The translations under genes and the position numbers were made by a program. 64,000 nt of DNA from assembly GCF_007970185.1 (NCBI RefSeq), contig NZ_CP042431.1, forward strand, positions 6,200,001 through 6,264,000, written 5' to 3'. Under the pieces are notes generated by a model. It did no database searches. It was not told where the DNA came from and was given only the letters and a program-made list of their open reading frames with translations. The first letter of the stretch is position 1. Every line of letters starts with the position of its first letter. Origin of the DNA: Pseudobacter ginsenosidimutans (GTDB lineage: Bacteria; Bacteroidota; Bacteroidia; Chitinophagales; Chitinophagaceae). Shown here in pieces: positions 53,382 through 61,246 of this stretch.

Positions 53382-54455
53382 TTAATACCTGTAGCAAACT
53401 GCATTGATGTTCATTCCTGCACCTACAGAAGCGAACATGATGAGATCTCCGGGTGATAAGGAATGCCCTTCGATCGCTCCCTTCCTTACCAGGTGTAATA
53501 AGGTTGGGATGGTGGCTACCGAACTATTGCCCAGCCATTGTATGCTCATCGGCATAATAGCGGCCGGTGGTTCACTGATGCCATATAACTGGTAAAAAGC
53601 TTTCAATATGCTTTCGTCCATTTTTTCATTTGCCTGGTGAATAAAGATCATTTTGAGCTCATGAATGGAAGCTCCGCTCTTATCCAGACAATCTTTCATG
53701 GCCGCAGGCACATTGGTCAGCGCATACTCGTACACTTTTCTACCCTGCATTTTGATATATCCTGTAGCATCATCGGTTTCCCTGGAATAGGATGTTCCGA
53801 GATTGATGAATCCAACTTCCTCCAGACAATCCGATCTGCTGGCCGCACTCAGGATACCCTGCTGAGGCTGCGAATCGGTTCTTTTTTCCAGGATACAGGC
53901 CCCTGCACCATCAGCAAAGATCATGCTATCGCGGTCGAACGGGTCAATGATCCTGGAAAGGGTTTCCGTGCCCACCACCAAAAAAATGGTGCCGGCGCCG
54001 GCTTTGATGAAACAATCTGCCTGGATCAGCCCCTGTAACCATCCGGGACAACCGAAGAGTACATCATAAGCAACACATTCAGGGTTTTTGATCCCCAGTT
54101 TGTGCTTGACCCTGGACGCAATGGAAGGTACCGTATCCGGCTGAAATGTGCCGGGTTTAAGATCACCGTAATTGTGTGCAACAATGATCTGACTGATCCG
54201 CTCCTTATCAATTCCACTATCATCGATAGCGGCCTGCGAAGCAAAAGCAGCCATTTCAGAGCTGCTGAATTCAGCCTCTGCGTATCTTCTCTCCTCTATT
54301 CCGGTTATCTTTTTGAAATTGTCAATGATCTGGTCCGTTCGCTTGTTGAATGGCGTACCATCCTCATTCAGGAAAACGGAATTATTGAAATCTTCATTTT
54401 TGCGGATATGGGTAGGGATATATGCTCCAGTTCCAGTTATGATGTTTCTACTCAT
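53382..54455 (-). CDS. 3-oxoacyl-[ACP] synthase III (FabH-like) family protein
   Basis: A 357-residue thiolase-fold condensing enzyme. The catalytic triad is visible: C136 (DVLFGCPGWLQ), H273 (IFIHQANEKMD) and N310 (WLGNSSVATIP). It would join an acyl-CoA starter and malonyl-ACP, or act as a transferase in a secondary pathway. It is longer than housekeeping FabH (about 320), and the tunnel-side sequence differs, so it may belong to the broader KAS III branch of specialised lipid or polyketide-like pathways. No acyl carrier protein, ketoreductase or other fab gene is adjacent. The small-protein gene starting at 54721 lies 15 bases upstream and is probably co-transcribed. Confidence 0.9.
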   Translation of the reverse strand: MSRNIITGTGAYIPTHIRKNEDFNNSVFLNEDGTPFNKRTDQIIDNFKKITGIEERRYAEAEFSSSEMAAFASQAAIDDSGIDKERISQIIVAHNYGDLKPGTFQPDTVPSIASRVKHKLGIKNPECVAYDVLFGCPGWLQGLIQADCFIKAGAGTIFLVVGTETLSRIIDPFDRDSMIFADGAGACILEKRTDSQPQQGILSAASRSDCLEEVGFINLGTSYSRETDDATGYIKMQGRKVYEYALTNVPAAMKDCLDKSGASIHELKMIFIHQANEKMDESILKAFYQLYGISEPPAAIMPMSIQWLGNSSVATIPTLLHLVRKGAIEGHSLSPGDLIMFASVGAGMNINAVCYRY

Positions 54456-54469
54456 GTGTTATTCAGGAA

Positions 54470-54721
54470 TTACAGTGCAGAAAGCTTGGTGAACTCAAAA
54501 CCACTGAAAATTTTGATGAAATTGGTATCGCCCGTTCTTTTGAAATTTTCAATGTTCGCTTCAGGAACCACTCTCCAGAAATTCTTCGCTTTCAACTCCC
54601 TGTAATCTGCAGTTTGAACGAAAAGGCCTTTGAAGGCACCCCGGATCTTACATTTGATCAATACAGGTGTTTCATTCAGGAATTTCTCTTCCACAAAATT
54701 TCCAATTTGCTCATTCGACAT
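54470..54721 (-). CDS. small protein of unknown function, paralogue of the 7.3-kb small protein
   Basis: An 83-residue soluble protein. The start at 54721 (MSNEQIGNF) is chosen because it aligns with the start of the paralogue at 7281-7544 (MTNTQIDSF); the frame is open further upstream, but the extra 40 residues find no match. Shared features are GLFVQTADYRELKAKNFWRV, then NIENF, TGDTNF and IFSGFEFTKL. It lies 15 bases before the FabH-like gene. The family is unknown to me; its neighbour suggests a possible role with that enzyme. Confidence 0.78.
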   Translation of the reverse strand: MSNEQIGNFVEEKFLNETPVLIKCKIRGAFKGLFVQTADYRELKAKNFWRVVPEANIENFKRTGDTNFIKIFSGFEFTKLSAL

Positions 54722-55043
54722 TATGACGGTTTTTAGTTTGATAATCAGATCCCGGAAATAGTTGATCTCTCCCCGATTTCCTGGCCAGTTGTTGCCGGGG
54801 AACGCTTTCGTCTCCTTCAAAATTGCCGGAATAATATTCACCTTTTAATTAGAACAGACCTCCACTAATGTTGAAATGAGGAATCAAAATAGGTGCAGGG
54901 AGGGTAATATTGGTATTGAAGATACGATTAAATTGCCATATGGGCCGGATTATGTTGAAAACGCCGGTGTTAATTAGCTTTTCATTTCCAGATTACAGAA
55001 TATAAACAAATGATATTCAGTCAAATAGTGAGCCGTTCCTTGA

Positions 55044-55520
55044 CTATTGCATCAGCTCCCCGGCGGAGCAGCAAAAGTACCCGAGCTTGCTGTTTTCTTC
55101 CTCTCCCATCTGTGTTTCATTCATAATATGAATTCGGATCTCCCCGAAATGCCAGTAACCTTCTTTTTCTTCGGTAATGGCTGCATGTTGGGAAAGTTCA
55201 TTGGCGATCAATTCCGCCTCATCCATGAAGTTGAATTCGATGCCGAACAGTTTTATCTTTTTACAATGGTGCACTTCAAGCTCAAACAGGAAGTTGTTTT
55301 GATCATAATGCAGAAAGAAATAGCTGTCGTTGGAATGGAGCTGATTGTACAGATCCCTGCGGAGGAAGATGGGAGTATCTTCGTTTTCAAGTAAAACTTC
55401 TTCGTTCTGTTCATCATAGGCAACACCGAGTTTGGCGCGCACCAGCTCGCGGGGAATGCCGAATGGCAACCGGATCTTGTTGATGATGATTTCTTTCAGG
55501 GGTACGCATTCCAGCATCAT
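55044..55520 (-). CDS. hypothetical protein
   Basis: A 158-residue, acidic, soluble protein with no signal peptide. It has alternating strands (SYFFLHYDQNNFLFELEVHH, KIKLFGIEFNF) and a helical segment (DEAELIANELSQHA). The pattern IRLPFGIPRELVRAKLG near the start recalls small Bacteroidota proteins of unknown function that may act as immunity or cytoplasmic binding proteins, but I do not recognise the family. It stands 52 bases downstream of the MFS transporter gene with its own ATG at 55520. About 320 bases to the FabH-associated small gene hold nothing recognisable. Confidence 0.75.
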   Translation of the reverse strand: MMLECVPLKEIIINKIRLPFGIPRELVRAKLGVAYDEQNEEVLLENEDTPIFLRRDLYNQLHSNDSYFFLHYDQNNFLFELEVHHCKKIKLFGIEFNFMDEAELIANELSQHAAITEEKEGYWHFGEIRIHIMNETQMGEEENSKLGYFCCSAGELMQ

Positions 55521-55572
55521 AGAGGATGGGAAGATAAAAATTATCCTGATAATTCATTCCAGTTTTCCATTA

Positions 55573-56751
55573 TCAGGCTTTCTTCCGGGCAAAGAACAGG
55601 TGCACCAGCAGGGTCAATAAACAAAACACAGTTCCTGTAGCTACCACACCCGGCCACTGATAGTATTTCCAGGCCTGTGCGCCTACAAAGGTTCCCGTAG
55701 ACCCGCCAATGAAATAACTCACCATATATACCGTATTCAGCCGATTATTCGCATTGAGGCGAAGTGCAAAAAAGCTTGACTGGTTCATGATATGCATCGA
55801 TTGTAAACCGAGGTCGATAAGAATGATGCCGATGATCAGTCCGATATAAGTGTAACCACCCACGTAGAAGATCCCCCAGCTCAGGAGCATAATGAGTATT
55901 GCAAAGAGAATGATCCTGTAAGCTGTGGTTTTAGCCGCGATCCTCCCTACCACTGCCGCCGCCAGCGCTCCTGCTGCACCAATAATGCCGAAAGAACCCG
56001 CAACAGACGGTCCTGCGTGAAAGGGCGCTTCTTCCAAATGAAAAACAAGGGTTGTCCAGAATGCACTGAAACCAGCAAAGGCAGTGGCTCCGCGAAAAGC
56101 GGCCACCCGTAGAACGGGCTGCGTACGAGTGAGAAAAACCAGTGAGCGCATCAGTTCTCCATATGATCCGGCAAAATTCGGTTGTACTTCAGGGAGACTG
56201 CGCCAGATCAGTATACCCAGCACCAGCATGAATCCTATTGCTATCCCATACATTGCTTTCCAGCCCAGGAACTCCCCTACAAATCCGCTCAATACTCTCG
56301 ACAATAAGATCCCTACGAGCAATCCACTCATCACCATTCCGATGGCGGAGCTTTGTTTTTCTTTTGGCGCCAGTTCTGCCGCCATCGGTACAAACAATTG
56401 CGGAGCAATACTGGTGAAACCCACCAGGAAACTGGCTGCAAACAACCATTCCACCGATGGCGCCAGCATCATGCCTGCCAGCGAAATGATGATGGCCACC
56501 ATATCCCAAAGGATCAGCTTGCGCCTTTCCAGCCTGTCGCCCAGCGGCACCAGCAGCAATAACCCCATCGCATAACCGATCTGTGTAAGCATTGCGATAT
56601 TGCTGATCCTGGATTCAGGCACTCCAAAATCCCTCGCCATCAGTCCAAGTAATGGCTGATTATAGTAGTTATTGGCCACAATCATACCCGTAGCGATGGT
56701 CATCAGCCACAGTGTACTTTTTGTGAGCGCGGGTTTGGATTGCATCATCAT
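55573..56751 (-). CDS. MFS transporter
   Basis: A 392-residue integral inner-membrane protein with about 12 hydrophobic helices and the MFS signature after helix 2 (VPLGDRLERRKLILWDM) and in the second half (VGRIAAKTTAYRIILF). It is of the drug/metabolite exporter type (MFS_1). N-terminal ATGs at 56751, 56748 and 56745 are equivalent. It follows the amidohydrolase gene by 21 bases, so they are probably co-transcribed. The AraC regulator encoded upstream is a plausible controller. Substrate unknown. Confidence 0.92.
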   Translation of the reverse strand: MMMQSKPALTKSTLWLMTIATGMIVANNYYNQPLLGLMARDFGVPESRISNIAMLTQIGYAMGLLLLVPLGDRLERRKLILWDMVAIIISLAGMMLAPSVEWLFAASFLVGFTSIAPQLFVPMAAELAPKEKQSSAIGMVMSGLLVGILLSRVLSGFVGEFLGWKAMYGIAIGFMLVLGILIWRSLPEVQPNFAGSYGELMRSLVFLTRTQPVLRVAAFRGATAFAGFSAFWTTLVFHLEEAPFHAGPSVAGSFGIIGAAGALAAAVVGRIAAKTTAYRIILFAILIMLLSWGIFYVGGYTYIGLIIGIILIDLGLQSMHIMNQSSFFALRLNANNRLNTVYMVSYFIGGSTGTFVGAQAWKYYQWPGVVATGTVFCLLTLLVHLFFARKKA

Positions 56752-56772
56752 TGCATGTATTCTGCTGCAAAT

Positions 56773-58116
56773 TTATCGGGTAAAAACGATCTTTCCTTCA
56801 TGGATCAGCGAACGTACAGGCGAGATCCTGCTCACCGCTTCTGCCGAACAACTGGCATCTACCAATACCAGGTTGGCCTTATCCCCGGTTGCGGGCCATT
56901 GGCGGTTACCCTTATCATCCAGCGGCAAAACGTTGGCAGTGGCCAGTTTCAGACTTCTCGAGAGATCGAATTCAGTGGAATAACCATAAAGCTGCGCCAT
57001 CAGATTCGCTTTCTGCAATACGCTGCCGGAGCCGAAAGTATTCCAGTGGTCTATAATGCTGTCATTGCCGGTCAGAACGGTAACGTCATATTTATACAAT
57101 GCTGGAATGGGCATGATAGTATTGCCAAATGGAATAGTGGACACGATCCCAATACCAGCACCTGCAAGACTATCTGCTATCGATTCCTGTTTAGCCTTAT
57201 CCAGTCTCGCGAGCACGAAGCAATGACTGAGAAAGGTTTTGCCTTTCAGTTGCGGATTGGCCTTCACTCTTTCGATGAGGTATTCAACAGTTTTCAATCC
57301 GGATTCTCCGCCTTCATGCAGGTGGATATCGATCCCTTTATTGAATTCCATCGCCAGATCAACAGTGAAGTTGATGCTTCTTTGAATATCTCCGTCGATG
57401 GACTGCGGATCGAGACCGCCGATAAAATCGATGTCCATTTTTGCAGCTTCGCGCATAAGGCCGGTACTATCGGTGTAGTATAACCCATGTTGCGGGAATG
57501 CCACCAGTTCTGCGCCAAAGCTGTCTTTTTTGTTTTGAAGGGCCAGTTGCAGGTTCTTCAGTGAGTTCAGACCTGAAGTTGGATCGATATTTACATGGCT
57601 TCTTGCAAAATCACTACCATTGGATTGCAGCAGCTCTACCAGCTTTTCCGCTCTGTAAGTGGATGTTTTCAGTAATTCAGGAATGATCCTTTGTTCAAGT
57701 GAGATCATATCGCGCACGCTCCTGTTCTTTTTCTGTCTTGCTTTCCACGGACCACCATAGAATGTTTTATCAAGATGAATATGCATGTCCCTGAATGCAG
57801 GCAACATCAGCATTCCTTTTGCATCGATGGCTTTGGCTTTTGGATCATTCGGAAGGATAGCAGCAATCTTACCATCTGCGATCTTTATGAGGAAGAGCTC
57901 TGTTTTGGTAGCGATCACCTCCCCTTCTTCATATTCAAAACCGGTTTCCAGTTTTACATTTTTAAGGGAGTAATTCTTTTGATCAGGTATAGCACTGCTT
58001 TCTCTTGACGATTCACCCGCCATTACATTACCACCCAGCATCACTCCTGTTCCGCCTGCTACCAGTGCAGATGCATTCCTGATAAAGTGCTTCCTTGAAA
58101 TATTATGTTGATCCAT
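56773..58116 (-). CDS. exported amidohydrolase (cytosine deaminase-like)
   Basis: A 447-residue metal-dependent hydrolase. The N-terminus SRKHFIRNASALVAGG with a following hydrophobic stretch looks like a Tat-type or general export signal (RK instead of RR). The amidohydrolase barrel shows the metal ligands H112-I-H114 (RDMHIHLDKTF), H265-L-H267-E268 (DIHLHEGG), H298 (FLSHCFVL) and D352 (TGNDSIIDHW). These match the cytosine deaminase/CodA-like branch by pattern. The substrate is not certain; a cyclic amide or aminated ring is likely. It is located between the AraC regulator gene and the MFS transporter gene, suggesting a small catabolic or detoxification operon. Confidence 0.88.
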   Translation of the reverse strand: MDQHNISRKHFIRNASALVAGGTGVMLGGNVMAGESSRESSAIPDQKNYSLKNVKLETGFEYEEGEVIATKTELFLIKIADGKIAAILPNDPKAKAIDAKGMLMLPAFRDMHIHLDKTFYGGPWKARQKKNRSVRDMISLEQRIIPELLKTSTYRAEKLVELLQSNGSDFARSHVNIDPTSGLNSLKNLQLALQNKKDSFGAELVAFPQHGLYYTDSTGLMREAAKMDIDFIGGLDPQSIDGDIQRSINFTVDLAMEFNKGIDIHLHEGGESGLKTVEYLIERVKANPQLKGKTFLSHCFVLARLDKAKQESIADSLAGAGIGIVSTIPFGNTIMPIPALYKYDVTVLTGNDSIIDHWNTFGSGSVLQKANLMAQLYGYSTEFDLSRSLKLATANVLPLDDKGNRQWPATGDKANLVLVDASCSAEAVSRISPVRSLIHEGKIVFTR

Positions 58117-58192
58117 TCCTTTCAGTTTGATTCAAAATTACGCCGGTACTGTGGGAGGGAGGGTGCGGAAATCATGCCAATACTTGTAATAT

Positions 58193-59056
58193 TTATAACG
58201 CGGTCTTGAATTCGCGGGGAGACGAGCCTGTCTGCGACCTGAAGAAATTCGAGAAATACGCAGGGTCTTTGAACCCGAGCTCAAAGGCAATTTCCTTGAG
58301 GCTCCGATCCGTTGACAGGATCATTCGTTTAGCCTCCAGCGTTACCCGCTTCTGAATAAAGAACATGGCGGATACCTGGAATTGCCGCTTGCAAAGAATA
58401 TTCAGGTAATTGGGCGTGATATGCAATAACCCTGCATAGAATGCTACGGATTTCTCTTCCCTGAAATACTGTTCAACCAGAGAAAGGTAACGTTGCAGCA
58501 CAGGAGTTTTTTGATAAAGGCTCAGGTCTTTGAATTTCTGTTCCGCTTCGCGATTTACCAGCTGCGCAATGATATTGCTGCGCAGATAGATCAGGTCCCA
58601 GCTGATAGGTTGCTGTTTCAACTCTATGCGGACAGATTGGAATTCATAACACATCAACTGAAAAGCTTTCGGGGAGAGTTGTACAACGGGATGATTTTGA
58701 AAGAGAAGAAAAGACAGATCCAGTGAAGCGGAAAAGGTTTCAAAGATCCTTTTGCTGATCATCAGCTGATATGCTTTTGTGCGGGCGCCCAAATTCCATT
58801 TATGCACCTGGTGCGGGAACAGGATATGCACCTGGTGATCTGTTACCTTATGATCCGTGAAGTCGATGGAATGAATACCACTCCCCTTTTCAAATAGCAA
58901 AAAGAGGAAAAAATCATGCTTGTGAAATTTCTCAATACTGCGGGCACCAAAGATCTCATGGTATTGAAAACTGGGCTCGGCCTCCTGGTCTGAGAGGAAC
59001 TCCCTGATATTGAGAACAGGGATCTTGTCTTTAGATGTTTTAGATGTGCCGGCCAT
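58193..59056 (-). CDS. AraC family transcriptional regulator
   Basis: A 287-residue regulator. The N-terminal part is a cupin-like sensing domain (about 25-150; FHKHDFFLFLLFEKGSGIHS, QVHILFPHQVHKWNLGA), and the C-terminal part has two helix-turn-helix units (about 190-285; YAGLLHITPNYLNILCKRQF; RSLKEIAFELGFKDPAYFSNFFRS). The signature GFKDPAYFSNFFRSQTG is typical of AraC/XylS proteins. It is encoded 76 bases upstream of the amidohydrolase gene on the same strand and may control it and the transporter gene. ATG start at 59056. Confidence 0.95.
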   Translation of the reverse strand: MAGTSKTSKDKIPVLNIREFLSDQEAEPSFQYHEIFGARSIEKFHKHDFFLFLLFEKGSGIHSIDFTDHKVTDHQVHILFPHQVHKWNLGARTKAYQLMISKRIFETFSASLDLSFLLFQNHPVVQLSPKAFQLMCYEFQSVRIELKQQPISWDLIYLRSNIIAQLVNREAEQKFKDLSLYQKTPVLQRYLSLVEQYFREEKSVAFYAGLLHITPNYLNILCKRQFQVSAMFFIQKRVTLEAKRMILSTDRSLKEIAFELGFKDPAYFSNFFRSQTGSSPREFKTAL

Positions 59057-59568
59057 GCTGGCAAAGGTAATTCAGTATGACTACAATATTGTTATATGGA
59101 TATCCTGCGCTGTTACCTGTGCGGTAGTACGCTGTAAGTGTATATGTCAATTGGGAGTCAGTCGGAAAGCAAGCGTACAATCAAGCATAGACATCGGATA
59201 TCACCCGGATAGAACAGGGAAATCATACGCTTTTACCTCGGGAGGGACCCGAAAACTATAGCAATAAAGCTCAGCTATCACAGTACAATCACTCCAATCT
59301 GCAGGTCAGGCAATAAAGTTTAAAGTTTAAGCATTACAGAATTTTGGACAAACAAGTCCAAATGAGGTGAAGCTATAGTCAAAATCACCTGTTTCGTTCA
59401 AAATCCTGTTGCATTGCCAGGAATGGGAAAATATAAGGCTGACAGTCAATGTCAACAAACTTTCTTATACGACTAGTATATGCATAGTATAAGAAAGTTG
59501 AAAGTGGAAATAATAAACATAGGAGATTTGAATTTGCATTCGATTTGTTCATTCTAAAACTTTCGATC
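59057..59568. other. 512-base intergenic region between AraC and the next gene
   Basis: No convincing gene is seen. The region holds a long inverted repeat at 59458-59499, listed separately, and a short direct repeat (AAAGTTTAAAGTTTAAG near 59317). It should hold the promoters for the divergent AraC and MARQ-family genes. Confidence 0.5.
59458..59499. repeat. 13-bp perfect inverted repeat with inner symmetry
   Basis: AACTTTCTTATAC (59458-59470) and GTATAAGAAAGTT (59487-59499) are exact inverse complements with a 16-base spacer that itself contains ACTA/TAGT symmetry. It lies about 70 bases upstream of the ATG at 59569. No T-tract follows, so it looks more like an operator or recombination site than a terminator. 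Confidence 0.6.
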
Positions 59569-60381
59569 ATGGCAAGACAATCCGGAAAAACAAAACTGGT
59601 GGGCCGTATTGGCGATGTGGTCTACTACAAGATGGACGGCAAATATTATGCGCGTGCTGTGAGCTCTTTAAGTGGCCGGCGTGTGAAGCGCGATCCGAAA
59701 TTCAAACGCACGATGGAGTTTGCAAAACTTTTTGGAATAGCAAGCAAGCTGGCTTCAGAACTGCATCGCAGCCTTCCGTTTGAAAAGAGAAGTCACAAGT
59801 TGTATCGTAAAATGACCGGACGCGCTTATCAACTGTTGAAAAATGAAATGGAACAGGCAGCCGTTACAATTGAATTGAAGAAACAATTTTGGCCTGAAGA
59901 TAATAAGCAAATTGTACAGGAGAAAGTGGAACTGTTTATTCCGGTGCCGCAAAAGCAGGACAACAATAACAAATTACTTTGCGAACTTCAATCAATCCCT
60001 AACGGCAAAACCGCCTCCCAGAACCTGCTCAGTCCTGAAACGCGGCGCCAGCTTTTGCCGTATCATTTATGGCTAGCGTACTTTCGCAAGCAAGGACTGT
60101 TCAACATTAAGGCTTTCGACCAAAGCATCAACTTCCTTGAAGTTGTCAGGACAAAGGATCAGGATGCCTTTAAAAGCCAGGATCCTCACTTTTTCATCAG
60201 GATAGAACCCAAGCGGCTGCAACCATTTTCCCAGCAATTTGATAAACGATGCAGGCTGCTGCACTTTTTCGGAATTGGAAAAATGGCTGGCGGGATAGTA
60301 ATGCTGCCTGATCACAAGCCTATGAGCGCAGGGAACTCCCTCGAAGTTATTCTCACGGAAGCGGGACAGGATGGGCCTTAG
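59569..60381 (+). CDS. hypothetical protein with a conserved Chitinophaga-type N-terminal domain
   Basis: A 270-residue protein. The first ~100 residues (MARQSGKTKLVGRIGDVVYYK; LPFEKRSHKLYRKMTGRAYQ) are basic and beta-alpha, of a kind I associate with short hypothetical proteins repeated in Chitinophagaceae genomes. The middle (about 110-160) is acidic/Asn-rich. The last ~100 residues overlap a convergent SymE-like gene on the other strand, so their sequence may be partly constrained by that gene; the true coding end is uncertain. The start is the ATG at 59569; a TTG eight codons upstream is in frame. The role is unknown; the basic N-terminus could bind nucleic acid. Confidence 0.68.
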   Translation: MARQSGKTKLVGRIGDVVYYKMDGKYYARAVSSLSGRRVKRDPKFKRTMEFAKLFGIASKLASELHRSLPFEKRSHKLYRKMTGRAYQLLKNEMEQAAVTIELKKQFWPEDNKQIVQEKVELFIPVPQKQDNNNKLLCELQSIPNGKTASQNLLSPETRRQLLPYHLWLAYFRKQGLFNIKAFDQSINFLEVVRTKDQDAFKSQDPHFFIRIEPKRLQPFSQQFDKRCRLLHFFGIGKMAGGIVMLPDHKPMSAGNSLEVILTEAGQDGP

Positions 60382-60516
60382 CAATTGAAGAGCCTGGATC
60401 AGATCAGGAAACATTTCCCGGTTGGCATCGCTGAAAACTTTGTTTTCCTTTTTGATCTTCTTGTGCTTTTTGTGCTTGCGTTCGCACTCGCTGCAACAGA
60501 ATAAAGTCTTGTGCAT
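60073..60516 (-). CDS. SymE-like toxin domain protein
   Basis: A 147-residue protein. The N-terminus (MHKTLFCCSECERKHKKHKK) is Cys- and Lys-rich, perhaps a degenerate zinc ribbon. The C-terminal ~75 residues match the SymE/AbrB-like pattern: HRLVIRQHYYPAS, then PASFIKLLGKWLQPLGFYP, then VRILAFKGILILCPD, which in SymE proteins reads as a strand, LxGKWL..GF, and a closing strand pair. In E. coli SymE is an SOS-induced toxin held in check by antisense RNA SymR. Here it overlaps the last 309 bases of the plus-strand MARQ-family gene tail-to-tail. ATG start at 60516. Both genes could be real, and the overlap makes each less certain. Confidence 0.62.
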   Translation of the reverse strand: MHKTLFCCSECERKHKKHKKIKKENKVFSDANREMFPDLIQALQLLRPILSRFRENNFEGVPCAHRLVIRQHYYPASHFSNSEKVQQPASFIKLLGKWLQPLGFYPDEKVRILAFKGILILCPDNFKEVDALVESLNVEQSLLAKVR

Positions 60517-60609
60517 TTTTCATTTTTTTTAAGGTGAATAATGGGCAGAGTAAAAGGGATCAATACCTGAATACTTACAGGTATTCATGACTTCTGAGCG
60601 TTAACCTTA

Positions 60610-60679
60610 GTGCATGACATATCCGTATTGCTTATTGCAATAGCGAAGCAATATGCAAGTAGCATGTAGCGTCATGCAC
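60610..60679. repeat. nested inverted repeat
   Basis: Outer arms GTGCATGAC (60610-60618) and GTCATGCAC (60671-60679) enclose inner arms TATTGCTT (60626-60633) and AAGCAATA (60646-60653), with TATTGCAATA at the centre. This predicts a strong cruciform or RNA hairpin of about 70 bases. Confidence 0.65.
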
Positions 60680-60684
60680 GCAAC

Positions 60685-60724
60685 GTTCAGTGTTAGCGTT
60701 CAGCTTTAGCCTTCAGCATGCAGC
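60685..60724 (+). repeat. degenerate 13-base tandem repeats
   Basis: Three consecutive copies: GTTCAGTGTTAGC, GTTCAGCTTTAGC, CTTCAGCATGCAGC. Weaker CAGCAT/CGGCAT variants continue to about 60800. Confidence 0.5.
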
Positions 60725-60896
60725 ATTCCACTTTAACTCTCAGCATCCGGCATCCGGCATTCTGCTGGAGTTGCAGCATAACGCTTTAGCAATGCATCAG
60801 CATCGCAATTCAGCTTTCAACTGAACTTTGTTCTGTTTGAGATATGAGAAAATAAACGGCGGAGGAAAAATGAAAACCCAAGGTGGAGTATACAAC

Positions 60897-61009
60897 AAAA
60901 AAACTATAGGGCTGACACCTACCCGCCTTCTGCAACGCTGGCCCTGACAAGGCCGCCGTCTTTCGACGGTACTCCAACAGAAGACAAAAGTAGGCCCAAC
61001 CCTATAGTT
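60897..61009 (-). ncRNA. structured small RNA, possibly a 6S-like (6S-Flavo type) RNA
   Basis: On the minus strand a ~113-base element is closed by AACTATAGGG pairing with CCCTATAGTT (10 bp), then GCCTAC/GTAGGT, then CTTCTG/CAGAAG across internal loops. The apical part has two hairpins, CCGTC-GAAA-GACGG and GGCC-TTGTCA-GGGCC. It ends in a run of seven T, as an intrinsic terminator. A -7 element TATATTTA lies at 61011-61018, just before the predicted 5' end. Length, closing stem and internal bulges fit a 6S-like RNA, but I assign the class only by shape. Confidence 0.55.
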
Positions 61010-61010
61010 G

Positions 61011-61018
61011 TAAATATA
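61011..61018 (-). promoter_or_regulatory. -7 promoter element of the structured RNA
   Basis: TATATTTA on the minus strand differs from TAnnTTTG at one position and lies immediately upstream of the predicted RNA 5' end. No clear -33 TTTG is visible at the expected spacing. Confidence 0.4.
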
Positions 61019-61246
61019 GTGTAAGGGCACTACATTCGGCCTTGCGGAGTAAAATTGTCAGATTTGCATTGCAAGACGTTTATGTATATGCGTTCTTTCT
61101 AGTTGTCCTATCCAAATATACGAAAGATGATTTCTAAAAGATTGTAGAAGAAAAAAATATTTTAAGATAGATATAACGCTGACGAATATTTGAAGTTACC
61201 CGTTGAGAGTTTTTTTTGATCCCTGTTCTTTTAGTTATTATCGCTA

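Larger units (their letters stand above)
60517..60896. other. structured intergenic region upstream of the SymE-like gene
   Basis: No gene is seen. It holds a hairpin AATACCTG/CAGGTATT (60562-60585), a nested inverted repeat (60610-60679) and degenerate 13-base tandem repeats (60685-60724). The region lies in the 5' side of the SymE-like gene, where an antisense RNA could be encoded, but no promoter or terminator pair for one is clear. Confidence 0.45.

Noticed and set aside
54721..54841. Upstream extension of the small FabH-linked gene
   Set aside because: The extra 40 residues have no match in the paralogue, whose start aligns with 54721.
60797..61030. 77-codon minus-strand ORF in the structured region
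   Set aside because: It covers the predicted structured RNA and its terminator, has low-complexity aromatic/Pro-rich sequence and no family likeness. It is more likely a chance ORF.
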